The notes below the pieces were generated by a model. That model was not told where the DNA came from and made no database searches. It saw nothing but the letters and a program-made list of their open reading frames with translations. From the NCBI RefSeq assembly GCF_041378895.1, contig NZ_CP144212.1, forward strand, positions 1,039,501 through 1,103,500: a DNA stretch of 64,000 bases, given 5' to 3'. This stretch comes from Dechloromonas sp. ZY10. GTDB lineage: Bacteria; Pseudomonadota; Gammaproteobacteria; Burkholderiales; Rhodocyclaceae. The translations under genes and the position numbers were made by a program. Shown here in pieces: positions 19,012 through 28,089 of this stretch (its first letter is position 1; every line of letters starts with the position of its first letter).

Positions 19012-22000
19012 ATGTCGTTTATTTCGTCGATAGTCAAAACCCTGGCCGTGTTAGTTGGAGTTTGGCTATCGCTTGCCCCGGCTCAAGCTGTGACCTATGC
19101 CAATGCTTCGATCCCGCTGGCCTGGATCGACCCGATCTCCGGCGGACACACTCGTGTCGGTTACAACACCGGGACCTATTTTTTTTCCAATACCGGGGGG
19201 TGTGGAACCAGCGGCACAACGCTGGATGACACCCTGAGCAACGAAATCACGCTCGGATTTGCGTTCTGGTTTGGCGGGGTTTCCTATAACTCGGTACGGA
19301 TCAGCACCAACGGCCGGCTGCAGTTCAACAATACCACCTGCGGTGCCGGGACCCAGAATATCGGGCCGCCGCAGACCTATCCCTATGTCTATCCCGATGC
19401 CGGCCTGAGTCGGACCATGAAGATATTTGGCGCGGATCTGGATCCGACGGATTTGGTCGATAGCTCGAATTATCCTTCTCCTGCTGCGCGAACCAATTGC
19501 AAGCGTTCTGGGTCAGGTGCCAATTCATGTGGCATTTACATCGCTACCCTCGGTGCTGCACCTTATCGGAAATTTGTTGTTACCTGGTACAACGTTCCCG
19601 AGTGGATCAATTTCAGTAATACCTCCGGTAGTTTCACCATGCAGGCCATCCTGCACGAAAACGGTGAATTCGTTTTTCAGTATCTGAGTTTGAACCACGG
19701 CGGAACCGGCCAGGCCGAGGTCGGTTGGCAGATTGATACCCAGGATTACGACGTTCTGCAGTTTCCCAATGGCAGCGAGCCCGACAACAATACTGCGATC
19801 AAGTTTTACATTCCGCAGCCGATGGCCGAGTACCGGATGGAGCAGGGAAGCTGGCCGAGTGGTGCCAGTGTGCTCGATACCAGCGGTAATGCCCGTCACG
19901 CATCGACGTTCAACGCGGGTGCGGGCGGTTTGCCAGTGCCCACACCCAGTGGCCGGGTTTGCCGTGGGGCGTCAATTCCGAGCAACTCCTCGGCGGCCGA
20001 TATTTCGGCAATCGCGACGCCATTCAGCATGCAAACAGTCGGTAGTCAGGGCACGGTCACCTTTTGGTATCGCCATGTCGATAACTCGACTCCGCGCATG
20101 TTGCTGGATGCATCGGGAGTCAGCGCACTCAATGGTAGCAGTCGCTGGTTTTACGCAATGAAGACTGCGAGCCGGCAGCTTAAGTTTGTGGTTTATGACA
20201 ATGCCGGGGTCCGCTACGAGGCGCTTACTGCTGCCAATACGCTGTCTACGACTGGAAACTGGGACCATATCGGGGTTTCCTGGAATTTTAATGCCAAGGC
20301 CGGGACTGGCCAGGATCGCCTGCTGTTGTGGATCAACGGTACTCTGGTGACGACGCTGACCTTCACCACTTCGCAGCCGTTGGCGACAACCATTGGCACT
20401 CTATACATTGGCGATAACCGCAGTTCTCTGGGAGTTGAGGATAACTCTGGCAATCCTTCGGCCAGCGGCGCCCGGGGAACCGGAAACTCCGCTGGGAGTG
20501 TGATTGACGAAGTCCGCATCTATAACTTCGAGGGCGGGAAGGGCTTGATTGATCGTGATCGGAATCAGGCTTCCGGTTGTTTGGCCAGCTATGGGGTCGC
20601 GCATTTAGGCACAGGTTCGACCTGTCAGCCAACGACGATTACCATTTCCGCCTATGATGCATCTGGCAATCTTTTGGTCATGCCTAATAACACCACTACG
20701 ATTCAGGTCAGCACCTCTACCGGGCGCGGAGATTGGGCGATCATCAACGGCTACGGGGTGTTGAACAATGGTACTGCCGACGATGGTGTCGCAACCTATC
20801 TGTTCAATGGCGAGTATCAGGTTGTTCTAGGGCTCACGCATAGCCTTGCCGGGGTTGTCAATATCAACGTGACCGACGGCCAGCTGGTGGAAAGTGCTAC
20901 GCGAGACCCGAATTTGACGGTCAGTTTGTGTTCGGGGATTGCCGGCTTCAACGCTTGCGATCAGATTGCCACGGTGCTGCGTTGTGTGCCGCCGGTAACC
21001 AGCGATCCAGGCAATGTCGCTTATGCTCGCCTGCGCACCAAGCTGGCAGGGGATGGGTTTGCGTTCGATTTGGTGGCCTTGAAAGGCGATGGCACGATTG
21101 AGACCAGTTTTGCCGGTCGGGTCAATGTTGATCTGGTAGCAAATAGCAACGACGGTGTGGCAATTTCGGCGGCCAACTATTGCCCGGTGTCCCAAACCGC
21201 CATCATTCCGGTAGCGACCAATGTGCCTTTCGGTTCGCTGGCGGTCCCGCCGGATGCTGCGGGCTACGCTAAAACCACAGTCACGGCCAACATGCTGTCT
21301 ACCGTAGTGACGGGCAACCCTGGGTATCAGGCTTATCGTGATGTGCGGGTGCGGATTACCTGCAATTCCACTTACTGTCCGCCAAGTGGCATGGTGCGTT
21401 GTTCAAGCGACAATTTTGCAATCCGACCCAAGGATGTCACGGTTACTCCGGTAGCCCCGTTGGTAGTGAATAACAACTCGTACGCGGGGGCTGTTGGCTA
21501 CAGTCAAATTGCTGGTTCGGACTTCTCCTTGCAGGCAATAACGGTACCCGGTTACAACGGTGTTCTTGGTTTCGACCGGAGTGGAGGCTTGATTACCAGC
21601 TGTTGGGGGGCTTCGGCTGGCTGTCCGGGGCCGCTGCCAACGTCAGCCTTGCGGAATGTCGCGGGCACCTCGGTGGCAACGTTCAACACCGCGACAGTGG
21701 CAACCGGTGGAACTGGCAGCAGCGTGTTCCAGTACCATGATGCGGGAACCTTCCGTTTTGAACCATCGTCAGTTTCTGATCAGGCCTATACCACGGTTGA
21801 CCAGCCGAATGACTGCATACAAAACAGCAGTACCAATATTGCAGATGCGCAGGGGCGAGTTGGCTGCACTCTGGCGAATCAGGCACAGGTCGGACCGTTT
21901 GGCCGTTTTCGCCCGAATAATTTTCTCTACGTGAGTGGTGGAGTGACCCAGAGTCAGGGAGGGTTCAGCTATTTTGGCCGCACCAACGATTTTGCCCTGA

Positions 22001-22773
22001 CTTACACACTTGAGGCTCGTAGCTTGGGGAACCCGACGGCAGCGGATGCAATCGTGACGACCCGCTATGACGCTGCCACCCCTAATCTGGTGGCTAGTGA
22101 TGGGGCAGCTACGACGGATTTGCTTGCAAGCGGACGGGTTGCCTGGGTGGGAGGCGGCGGGGCCTGGAGCAACGGGCAGTATGTCTTTAACTCCGGCAAC
22201 TCTCTGACCAGGCCAGCCACTCCGGTAGGCAATGGTCCATATGAAAATCTGTTTTTTGGAGTCAATTTGACTGAGTCAGGCCTCGATGGCGTGACTATGA
22301 CAACACCCAGGAATTTCAAATTGGGAGGGCCAAATTGTACGGTGGCTTGTACGCACAAGCAGATCAACCCGGTTGCCGCCATTGCACGTTTTGGCCGGCT
22401 GCGCTTGAGCAATGTCTATGGCAGCGTTTCGCCGCTGCAGATGCCTGTCGAGGCGCAATACTGGGGGGGGCGCTCCTGGGTTAAAAACACCTTGGATAAT
22501 GCCAGTTTGAGCAGCGTTGTCCTCAGTTACGATACGGCGGGCTGGACTTTGCCGGCATTGCCGACGCTGGCTGGCGGTTCGGCATTTCTGACCATCAATC
22601 CGGCCAGCGTTGGAGTGCGCACGGTGACGGCCAATCTGGCGGCGATGCCCTGGTTGCAAGGTAACTGGAACGGTGCGGCTGCCTATGACCAGAATCCTTC
22701 GGCGGTTGCCTCCTTTGGGGTATATGGTACGTCGCAGGCACAACGGGTGATTCATGTCCGTGAAATGTTCTGA
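19012..22773 (+). CDS. mshQ: MshQ-like giant secreted/surface protein (LamG + DUF6701)
   Basis: This is a 1253-residue exported protein. A Sec signal peptide runs from the ATG at 19012 (hydrophobic VKTLAVLVGVWLSLAPAQA, then cleavage). After this comes a beta-rich region with a nidogen-like feel (residues ~25-260, Cys-containing). A LamG/concanavalin-like domain follows at about 270-500 (M-A-E-Y-R-M-E-Q-G ... V-I-D-E-V-R-I-Y-N). The long C-terminal part has the D-N-F-A-I-R-P signature of DUF6701, as in MshQ. In-frame starts further upstream would run through the pilin terminator and are rejected. In Vibrio mshQ ends the operon; here it lies between mshA and mshC. The role is probably tip or surface adhesion, by inference. 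Base composition looks more AT-rich than its neighbours. Confidence 0.85.
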   Translation: MSFISSIVKTLAVLVGVWLSLAPAQAVTYANASIPLAWIDPISGGHTRVGYNTGTYFFSNTGGCGTSGTTLDDTLSNEITLGFAFWFGGVSYNSVRISTNGRLQFNNTTCGAGTQNIGPPQTYPYVYPDAGLSRTMKIFGADLDPTDLVDSSNYPSPAARTNCKRSGSGANSCGIYIATLGAAPYRKFVVTWYNVPEWINFSNTSGSFTMQAILHENGEFVFQYLSLNHGGTGQAEVGWQIDTQDYDVLQFPNGSEPDNNTAIKFYIPQPMAEYRMEQGSWPSGASVLDTSGNARHASTFNAGAGGLPVPTPSGRVCRGASIPSNSSAADISAIATPFSMQTVGSQGTVTFWYRHVDNSTPRMLLDASGVSALNGSSRWFYAMKTASRQLKFVVYDNAGVRYEALTAANTLSTTGNWDHIGVSWNFNAKAGTGQDRLLLWINGTLVTTLTFTTSQPLATTIGTLYIGDNRSSLGVEDNSGNPSASGARGTGNSAGSVIDEVRIYNFEGGKGLIDRDRNQASGCLASYGVAHLGTGSTCQPTTITISAYDASGNLLVMPNNTTTIQVSTSTGRGDWAIINGYGVLNNGTADDGVATYLFNGEYQVVLGLTHSLAGVVNINVTDGQLVESATRDPNLTVSLCSGIAGFNACDQIATVLRCVPPVTSDPGNVAYARLRTKLAGDGFAFDLVALKGDGTIETSFAGRVNVDLVANSNDGVAISAANYCPVSQTAIIPVATNVPFGSLAVPPDAAGYAKTTVTANMLSTVVTGNPGYQAYRDVRVRITCNSTYCPPSGMVRCSSDNFAIRPKDVTVTPVAPLVVNNNSYAGAVGYSQIAGSDFSLQAITVPGYNGVLGFDRSGGLITSCWGASAGCPGPLPTSALRNVAGTSVATFNTATVATGGTGSSVFQYHDAGTFRFEPSSVSDQAYTTVDQPNDCIQNSSTNIADAQGRVGCTLANQAQVGPFGRFRPNNFLYVSGGVTQSQGGFSYFGRTNDFALTYTLEARSLGNPTAADAIVTTRYDAATPNLVASDGAATTDLLASGRVAWVGGGGAWSNGQYVFNSGNSLTRPATPVGNGPYENLFFGVNLTESGLDGVTMTTPRNFKLGGPNCTVACTHKQINPVAAIARFGRLRLSNVYGSVSPLQMPVEAQYWGGRSWVKNTLDNASLSSVVLSYDTAGWTLPALPTLAGGSAFLTINPASVGVRTVTANLAAMPWLQGNWNGAAAYDQNPSAVASFGVYGTSQAQRVIHVREMF

Positions 22774-23260
22774 TCCGCCGGGGGCGGTGCGGGGGGGCTG
22801 TCAATCCGGATTTACGTTGATTGAACTGGTCACGGTGATGATCCTGATCGGGATACTTGCTGCGGTCGCCTTGCCGTCCCTGAATGCCGCCTTTTCCTTT
22901 CGCGATACGGAGTTTCGCGCCCGGGTGATCGCAGCCTTGCGGTATGCGCAGAAAAGTGCGGTCAGTCATCGTCGTCTGGTTTGCGCTGCATTCGCTACGA
23001 GCAGCGTGACTCTGACCATCGACCATGATCGCAGCGGGGCCTGCGATAACCGTGCCTTCAACTTGCCTGGAACAGCCAGCAATCAGGTGCAGGGCAGCGG
23101 TAATGCGGCTTTTGCCACACCCCCGGCGGCTTTGTTCTTTCAACCTGACGGCCGGGTGACGACGGATGCTGCAGGGGCGACACCTGTGGTCCTGAGTGCG
23201 AGTATTGATGGGCGGCCTTTTCTTGTCCAAGGGAGTACCGGGTATGTTGGCGAGCCGTAA
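22754..23260 (+). CDS. mshC: Minor prepilin MshC-like (GspH/FimT type)
   Basis: This minor prepilin has 168 residues. The leader is unusually long, with about 18 residues before the cleavage site (G-G-C-Q-S-G|F-T-L-I-E-L-V-T-V-M). The soluble part resembles GspH/FimT pseudopilins (R-A-R-V-I-A-A-L-R-Y-A-Q-K-S-A-V) and has a Cys pair. It overlaps the end of mshQ by 20 nt in another frame, implying translational coupling. By position and type it corresponds to MshC. Confidence 0.8.
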   Translation: MSVKCSDPPGAVRGGCQSGFTLIELVTVMILIGILAAVALPSLNAAFSFRDTEFRARVIAALRYAQKSAVSHRRLVCAAFATSSVTLTIDHDRSGACDNRAFNLPGTASNQVQGSGNAAFATPPAALFFQPDGRVTTDAAGATPVVLSASIDGRPFLVQGSTGYVGEP

Positions 23261-23702
23261 GCCGGCGGGCTTTACGCTGGTCGAACTGGTGATCACGATT
23301 GTCGTGATCGGCCTCGGGCTGGCCGGCCTGGTGACGGCCTTCGCCACAGCTGTTCGCGGTTCCGCCGATCCGGTAGTGAACAAGCAGATGTTGGCGATTG
23401 CCGAGGCGATGATGGAAGAGATTACCCTCAAGCCCTTTACTGATCCAGGCACTGCCGGGTCGATTCCGGCGGCAGGTTGCGTGCGCTCTGCCGCTGATGA
23501 TGTTGGCGACTATGCCGGTTATGTTAACCGCCCGGTGTGCGACATGGATGGTACGGCGGCAGCGGACCTGGCTAATTACCAGGTCAGCGTTGCCTTGACT
23601 TTGAATGACCCGCTGGGTGCCAGTACGGCGACGCGGATTACCGTGACCGTGACCAATGGCGACCGTAGTTTGGCCTTGGTCGGTTGGCGAGGCAATTACT
23701 GA
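23244..23702 (+). CDS. mshD: Minor prepilin MshD-like
   Basis: This minor prepilin of 152 residues has the leader MLASRKPAG|FTLVELVITIVVIG. I chose the ATG at 23244 because it follows AAGGGAG by eight bases; longer in-frame starts place the leader too deep. The soluble part has M-M-E-E-I-T-L-K-P-F-T-D-P, a motif typical of MshD, and two Cys. It overlaps mshC by 17 nt and mshO by one base. Confidence 0.84.
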   Translation: MLASRKPAGFTLVELVITIVVIGLGLAGLVTAFATAVRGSADPVVNKQMLAIAEAMMEEITLKPFTDPGTAGSIPAAGCVRSAADDVGDYAGYVNRPVCDMDGTAAADLANYQVSVALTLNDPLGASTATRITVTVTNGDRSLALVGWRGNY

Positions 23703-24586
23703 TGTCAGGCTATTCGGGTTGGCTGCACTCCCCTCGGCAGCGAGGCTTTACCTTGATCGAACTGGTCATGGTGATGGTTTTGCTGGGGGTTCTGTCGGCG
23801 TCTTTCCTGGTTTTTTTTCGCCCGATGCTTGACGCCTATATTGATGCTCAGCGTCGTGCCGACCTCAGCGACCTGGCCGACACCGCTTTGCGCCGGATGA
23901 TGCAGGAATTGCGCACGGCGGTTCCGAACTCGGTCAATCTGGTTAACCAGAACTGCTTTCAGTTTGTTCCCGGCATCGGGGGCGGCCGCTATCGACTCGA
24001 TTTCAACGCCGACAATGATGTGGCGCCGCCCTGCGTACCCTCAGCGAACTGCAGCGCCTTTCCCGACCCAGCGGGGGCGGCTGGTGCTGCGACAACGGTC
24101 GATATTCTGGTGCGCGATAGTGTTGCGCCGATTGTTGCCGGTGATTTTCTGGCGATCAACAGTCAGTCGCAGGGGGCCTTTTATGGTGCAGCCGGCGGCG
24201 CTGCCGGAGGGGCTAGGTATACCGTCAATGCGGTAGCAACGCCGAGGGCTAGCGATGGTGTGCAGCGTGTCACCTTGAATCGCAATCCTGCTGCCGGCGG
24301 CTATGCCGGGGGGCGTTTCCAGATGGTCAGTGCGGCCCAGCCATCGGTTATGTACAGCTGTACAGGAGGGCGTTTGTTGCGCAGTGTTCAGGGTACGGCA
24401 GCGCTGGCAGCGTGTGCGGTAGCTGGCGAGGTGGTGGCGAGCGATGTTGCTGCCTGCGATTTTTCCTATGCCGCCAATCCGAGCGCAACACAGACCAACG
24501 GTTTTGTCTCCTTGTTTCTACAGTTGGCACGGGATGGGGAGCGGGTCAGCCTTTCCTATGGTGTGCATGTGGATAATCTGCCATGA
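23702..24586 (+). CDS. mshO: Minor prepilin MshO-like
   Basis: This large minor prepilin of 294 residues belongs to the GspJ/PilW side of the family. The leader ends RQRG|FTLIELVMVMVLLG, after an ATG overlapping the mshD stop as TGATG. The soluble part begins A-L-R-R-M-M-Q-E-L-R-T-A-V-P-N-S, as is usual for MshO, and contains several Cys pairs. It overlaps mshP by four bases (ATGA). It probably forms part of the pilus tip or initiation complex with MshC, MshD and MshP. Confidence 0.83.
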   Translation: MSGYSGWLHSPRQRGFTLIELVMVMVLLGVLSASFLVFFRPMLDAYIDAQRRADLSDLADTALRRMMQELRTAVPNSVNLVNQNCFQFVPGIGGGRYRLDFNADNDVAPPCVPSANCSAFPDPAGAAGAATTVDILVRDSVAPIVAGDFLAINSQSQGAFYGAAGGAAGGARYTVNAVATPRASDGVQRVTLNRNPAAGGYAGGRFQMVSAAQPSVMYSCTGGRLLRSVQGTAALAACAVAGEVVASDVAACDFSYAANPSATQTNGFVSLFLQLARDGERVSLSYGVHVDNLP

Positions 24587-25080
24587 CCAAGTCTTTACAG
24601 GGGCAGCGCGGGCTCGGCGTGATTGCGGCGATTGTCGTCCTGGTCATTCTGGCCGCGCTGGCTGCCGGAATGATGGCTTTTTCGACTGGGCAGCAGGTGG
24701 CTTCGGCGCAGGATATCCAGTCGGCGCGTGCCTGGCAGGCTGCCAAGGCCGGTAGCGAGTGGGGCTTGATCCAGGTTCTCGATTCGGCAGCCGGGATCTG
24801 GCGGCAAGGCGGGCCGGCCGATCCTTGCCCGGCGGCTCCCGGGGTGGGAGCTGTGGTCAGTGGGGCGCCGCTTGACCTGACGGCGCTGACTGGTTTCAGA
24901 GTCGCCGTCAGCGTCCAATGCTGGCGTTACAACGAGGGGGAGACCGCGCCGAGTGTGGCGCGGGTTGTCCGTCTCTACCGGATCGAGGCGATTGCCTGTA
25001 ATGCCGTCGCCTGTCCGGCCGCCGATGCCAGCGGGCAGGGCTACATTGAGCGTCGGCGTGCTGTGCTGACTTTCAATTGA
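24583..25080 (+). CDS. mshP: MshP-like pilus biogenesis protein
   Basis: This 165-residue membrane-anchored protein has a degenerate prepilin-like N-terminus (LQGQRGLGVIAAIVVLVILA). It is followed by a PilX/GspK-like soluble region that starts A-W-Q-A-A-K-A-G-S-E-W-G and ends with a Cys-rich segment (A-C-N-A-V-A-C-P-A-A-D). Order after mshO and the ATGA overlap identify it as MshP. It is the last gene before a 267-nt gap with a promoter candidate. Confidence 0.82.
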   Translation: MTKSLQGQRGLGVIAAIVVLVILAALAAGMMAFSTGQQVASAQDIQSARAWQAAKAGSEWGLIQVLDSAAGIWRQGGPADPCPAAPGVGAVVSGAPLDLTALTGFRVAVSVQCWRYNEGETAPSVARVVRLYRIEAIACNAVACPAADASGQGYIERRRAVLTFN

Positions 25081-25286
25081 TACTGCAGGCACCGGTCAGC
25101 TGTATCCATCGGTGGGCGGGCGCGGCCAGCGGGCGTCTTGCTCGCCTGATTTTTCTCCTTGCACGGTACTGACTCCTTGGGCAGAAGGAGGCTTGGCGTT
25201 TTTGTTGAAAAAATAAAAAAACTGCAAGCGCGGTTCCGAAGCCAGCGGTGTTTTTCAAGGGGCTTGCCTTGGAAAATGAAAAATCG

Positions 25287-25313
25287 TTGAAAAATAAATA
25301 GTTGGCGTATAGT
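25287..25313 (+). promoter_or_regulatory. Candidate promoter for the mshI-mshN half operon
   Basis: TTGAAA (25287-25292) and TATAGT (25308-25313) are 15 bases apart; a weaker TAGTAT at 25310 would give 17. They lie in an AT-rich stretch of the 267-nt mshP-mshI gap, 35-60 nt before the mshI ATG. The rest of the gap (25081-25280) shows nothing I can name. Confidence 0.45.
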
Positions 25314-25347
25314 ATTCAAGCTAATTGTAGGTTTGTGAGAGGCTTGG

Positions 25348-26277
25348 ATGTTTTCGTTTGCGAGGCGCATGCAAAAAGGTGGGCTGGTCGCCGTGGGCTT
25401 GCAGCCCGGACGCGTTCAGTGCGCCCGCTTTGCGCACGGAAATGACATGCCGTCTCTGGACTTGTGGCTGGATGAGCCGGCACAGGCATCGCGCTTGCAG
25501 AGCTTGCAGCAACTGGCCAAGATGCATGGTTTGAAATCAATGCGTTGCAGCAGTCTGCTGGCCCCCAGTGACTATCGCTTGTTGCAGACCGAGGCGCCAG
25601 CAGTGCCAGATGAGGAGGCGCGTGAAGCCTTGCGTTGGCAGTTGCGCGACCAAGTCGATTTGCCGGTTGAAAGTGCAGTCATTGATTACCTGCCTTTGCC
25701 CGATGCCAGTAATGGCAGTCGTCCCCGCCAACTGTTTGCCGCCCTTGCTGCGGATACGGTGATCGGTCCGCTGGTGCAGGATTTTCAGCAGGCGGGATTG
25801 GCGCTGCAGGTGATCGACCTGCCGGAAATGGCTCAGCGCAATATCGCTGCGCTGTTTGAAGCGGAAAACCGTGGCCTTGCCTTTTTGGCCTTCGGAGAGA
25901 GCTCGGCGTTGCTCACCTTCAATTTCCAGGGAGAGTTGTTTGCCCTGCGCCGGATCGAGATCGGGGCAGCGCAATTCGCCGGAGCACCTGCCGAGCGCCG
26001 GGAGCAACTGGCCGAACGGGTGGTGCTGGAGATGCAGCGATCAATGGACACGGTCGACCGTCAATTCAGCGGAATTTCACTGTCGCGCCTGATGGTTGCC
26101 TTGCCGCCCGAAAGCGGGCTGGAGGCGCATTTCGCCAATGCTTTCTATTTGCCTTTCGAGCCGGTCGACCTGACTAAAGTCATTGATCTGTCAGCCTGTC
26201 CGGCATTGCTCGATCCCGATTTGCAGCGCCAGGCCTTGTGGGTTCTTGGCGCGGCCTTGCGGCAGGAGGAGGGATGA
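25348..26277 (+). CDS. mshI: MshI-like pilus assembly protein (PilM type)
   Basis: This is a 309-residue cytoplasmic protein of the actin-like PilM/MshI group that docks to the PilN-like partner in the inner membrane. Visible features are the N-terminal G-L-V-A-V-G-L phosphate-loop-like segment, the E-A-L-R-W-Q-L-R-D-Q-V motif (typical of MshI/PilM), and L-A-F-L-A-F-G-E-S-S. It opens the second msh gene block after a GAGAGG ribosome site and overlaps the next gene by four bases. A 12-bp core of the palindrome family (ACGGTCGACCGT, 26050-26061) lies within the coding sequence. Confidence 0.84.
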   Translation: MFSFARRMQKGGLVAVGLQPGRVQCARFAHGNDMPSLDLWLDEPAQASRLQSLQQLAKMHGLKSMRCSSLLAPSDYRLLQTEAPAVPDEEAREALRWQLRDQVDLPVESAVIDYLPLPDASNGSRPRQLFAALAADTVIGPLVQDFQQAGLALQVIDLPEMAQRNIAALFEAENRGLAFLAFGESSALLTFNFQGELFALRRIEIGAAQFAGAPAERREQLAERVVLEMQRSMDTVDRQFSGISLSRLMVALPPESGLEAHFANAFYLPFEPVDLTKVIDLSACPALLDPDLQRQALWVLGAALRQEEG

Positions 26278-27035
26278 TGCAGCAGCGCAATCTCAACCTC
26301 TATGATGCGCGCTTTCTCAGGAAGCGCGACTGGCTGGCTGGCCGTTCGGTCGCCTTGTTGGCACTGGGGGCCGTGTTCGTGGTCAGCCTGGGCGCCGGCT
26401 GGGCGCGCTGGTCGTTGGCGCAACAGGAGTTGCAGGCCAAGACACAGGGGGCGCAACTGCAACTGGTGCGTACTTCGTTTACCGAATTGACCCAGCTGTT
26501 GAGTAACCGCAAGCCCAATCAAGCCTTGATTGAAGAAATCGGCGTGTTGCAGCGCGATGTCGGTCTGGCTGGCGAAACCGAAAAGGTTTTGCAAGGAATG
26601 GCCGGAGGGGGCCAGCAGGCACAACTGGGTGACATGATGCGGGTGCTGGCCCGGGTCAATGTTGAAGGGATGTGGCTGACTGGTCTGGCAATCATGGATG
26701 GCGGGCGGGATCTCGAAATTCGCGGTCGAGTGCTTGACCAGTCGCTGCTGCCGGCGTATTTGCGGCGTCTTGAAAACGAGCCGGCGTTTCGCGGGCGGCG
26801 TTTCGCGGCACTGGAGATGCGCGGTGCCCAGTGGGAGCCTCCTGCCGACCAGGCGGCATCCGCTCGTGCCGGACGGACAGAGAACAAGCGCGAGCGCTGG
26901 TATGTGGATTTTGCCTTGCATACGACCCCGCCGGTGGTGGGTGAGGCAAGCGGTCAGGGCAAGGCAGTGGTGCCGGTCAAGATGCCCCTCGATGCAAAGC
27001 TGATTGAGGCTGGGCGGCAAGGAGTGGGGCTGTGA
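26274..27035 (+). CDS. PilN-like MSHA assembly protein
   Basis: This is a bitopic inner-membrane protein of 253 residues. It has a short cytoplasmic N-terminus with Q-R-N-L-N-L-Y-D (matching the PilN tail that contacts PilM), one membrane helix at about residues 27-47, a coiled coil at about 48-80 and a periplasmic ferredoxin-like domain. It starts at 26274 or 26277 right after an AGGAGGAGGG run; the first overlaps mshI as ATGA. By position it is MshI2 or a PilN equivalent that couples MshI to MshJ. Confidence 0.8.
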   Translation: MMQQRNLNLYDARFLRKRDWLAGRSVALLALGAVFVVSLGAGWARWSLAQQELQAKTQGAQLQLVRTSFTELTQLLSNRKPNQALIEEIGVLQRDVGLAGETEKVLQGMAGGGQQAQLGDMMRVLARVNVEGMWLTGLAIMDGGRDLEIRGRVLDQSLLPAYLRRLENEPAFRGRRFAALEMRGAQWEPPADQAASARAGRTENKRERWYVDFALHTTPPVVGEASGQGKAVVPVKMPLDAKLIEAGRQGVGL

Positions 27036-27712
27036 GCAAACGTCTGGATTCCCTGTTTGCCCGCTTCGATGCTCTTAGTCGGCGCGAACGCATGCTGGTG
27101 GCGATTGCTTGCGTGGGCGGCGTATTGATGATCGGCAATAGTTTGTTCATCGATATTCCGTTAGCGCGGGCGCGGATCATCGGCAAGCAATTGCAGGGTG
27201 AGCAGAGCGAGCTGCGTATGCTCGAACAGCAGGTGGCAGCACTCAGTTCGGGGATCAAGGACCCCGATCAGGAGAATCGCCAGCAGCGAGACCGCCTGCG
27301 CCAGCAATTGGATGACTTGCGTCGGAGCATTCAGGCGCAAGGTAAAAATCTGGTTAAACCGGATGAGGTTCCTGTCTTGCTCGAAAGCTTGCTTAATCGG
27401 CACGCCTCCCTGCGCCTGTTGAGCATGCGTACGCTGGCAGTCGAACCGGCGGTCAGCCCGCCGGCAGCTGCCGGTGATGCCGCCAAGGAAGGGGATGCCC
27501 GGCCGAGCGAGGCCCTCACGATCTGGAAGCATGGGGTTGAAATCCGTCTGCAGGGCGGCTATCAGGAATTGCAGGCGTATGTGGGCGAACTGGAGGCTTT
27601 GCAGCAGCGTCTCGCCTGGGGGCCGGTGCGACTGCAAGCGAATTACCCGAAGAGCGAGCTGCAACTCGTTCTTTATACCTATAGTCTGGACCCGGTATGG
27701 CTCAAGCTTTAA
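27032..27712 (+). CDS. mshJ: MshJ-like pilus assembly protein (PilO type)
   Basis: This bitopic inner-membrane protein of 226 residues is of PilO/MshJ type. It has a basic N-terminus with L-S-R-R-E-R-M-L-V, a membrane helix at about 22-40, a long coiled coil (about 50-105, rich in Q and R), and a periplasmic domain with V-E-I-R-L-Q-G-G-Y-Q-E-L and Y-L-x-x-L-E type segments. The GTG start is placed 7 bases after AAGGAG and overlaps the previous stop as GTGA. It should form the alignment complex with the PilN-like protein and MshK. Confidence 0.82.
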   Translation: MSKRLDSLFARFDALSRRERMLVAIACVGGVLMIGNSLFIDIPLARARIIGKQLQGEQSELRMLEQQVAALSSGIKDPDQENRQQRDRLRQQLDDLRRSIQAQGKNLVKPDEVPVLLESLLNRHASLRLLSMRTLAVEPAVSPPAAAGDAAKEGDARPSEALTIWKHGVEIRLQGGYQELQAYVGELEALQQRLAWGPVRLQANYPKSELQLVLYTYSLDPVWLKL

Positions 27713-28089
27713 TCCGCGGCTTGTTGCTGTTGGCCTGTTCAGTGTCGGTGCTGGCGCAGGGCCGGGATCCGACTCTGCCGCCCAAAGGCTATTATGTGGC
27801 CCCAGCCGGTCAAAGTACCGGCGAAATTGGTGATGGCGAGGAAGCACCGCCGCCGCGGGCGTTGCAAATTGTCGTCAGGCCGCATGCCGCGCGCCCGTTT
27901 GCAGTGATTGACGGGCAGGCGATTTCCCTCGGGGCGCGTTATGATGACAAGCGTTTGGTGCGTGTCGAGGAGACAGAAGTCGTTTTGTCCGGACAAAATG
28001 GCCGGGAGACCTTGGCAATGACGCCAAGTGTTGTGAAAATGCCGGTTGTTTTGGCCGATGCCCGCAGCAAGCGGGGTGAGGGACGATGA
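27697..28089 (+). CDS. mshK: MshK-like pilus assembly protein (PilP type)
   Basis: This is a small periplasmic protein of 130 residues with a signal peptide (IRGLLLLACSVSVLA|QGRDP). The mature start D-P-T-L-P-P is typical of MshK. The C-terminal half resembles the PilP/GspC HR domain (A-V-I-D-G-Q-A-I-S-L-G-A-R-Y) that touches the secretin. It overlaps mshJ by 16 nt and mshL by four (ATGA). No lipobox is evident, unlike PilP. Confidence 0.82.
   Translation: MAQALIRGLLLLACSVSVLAQGRDPTLPPKGYYVAPAGQSTGEIGDGEEAPPPRALQIVVRPHAARPFAVIDGQAISLGARYDDKRLVRVEETEVVLSGQNGRETLAMTPSVVKMPVVLADARSKRGEGR

Noticed and set aside
26050-26061. ACGGTCGACCGT inside mshI
   Set aside because: Matches the core of the palindrome family but lies within coding sequence with no extended symmetry, so it may be chance.
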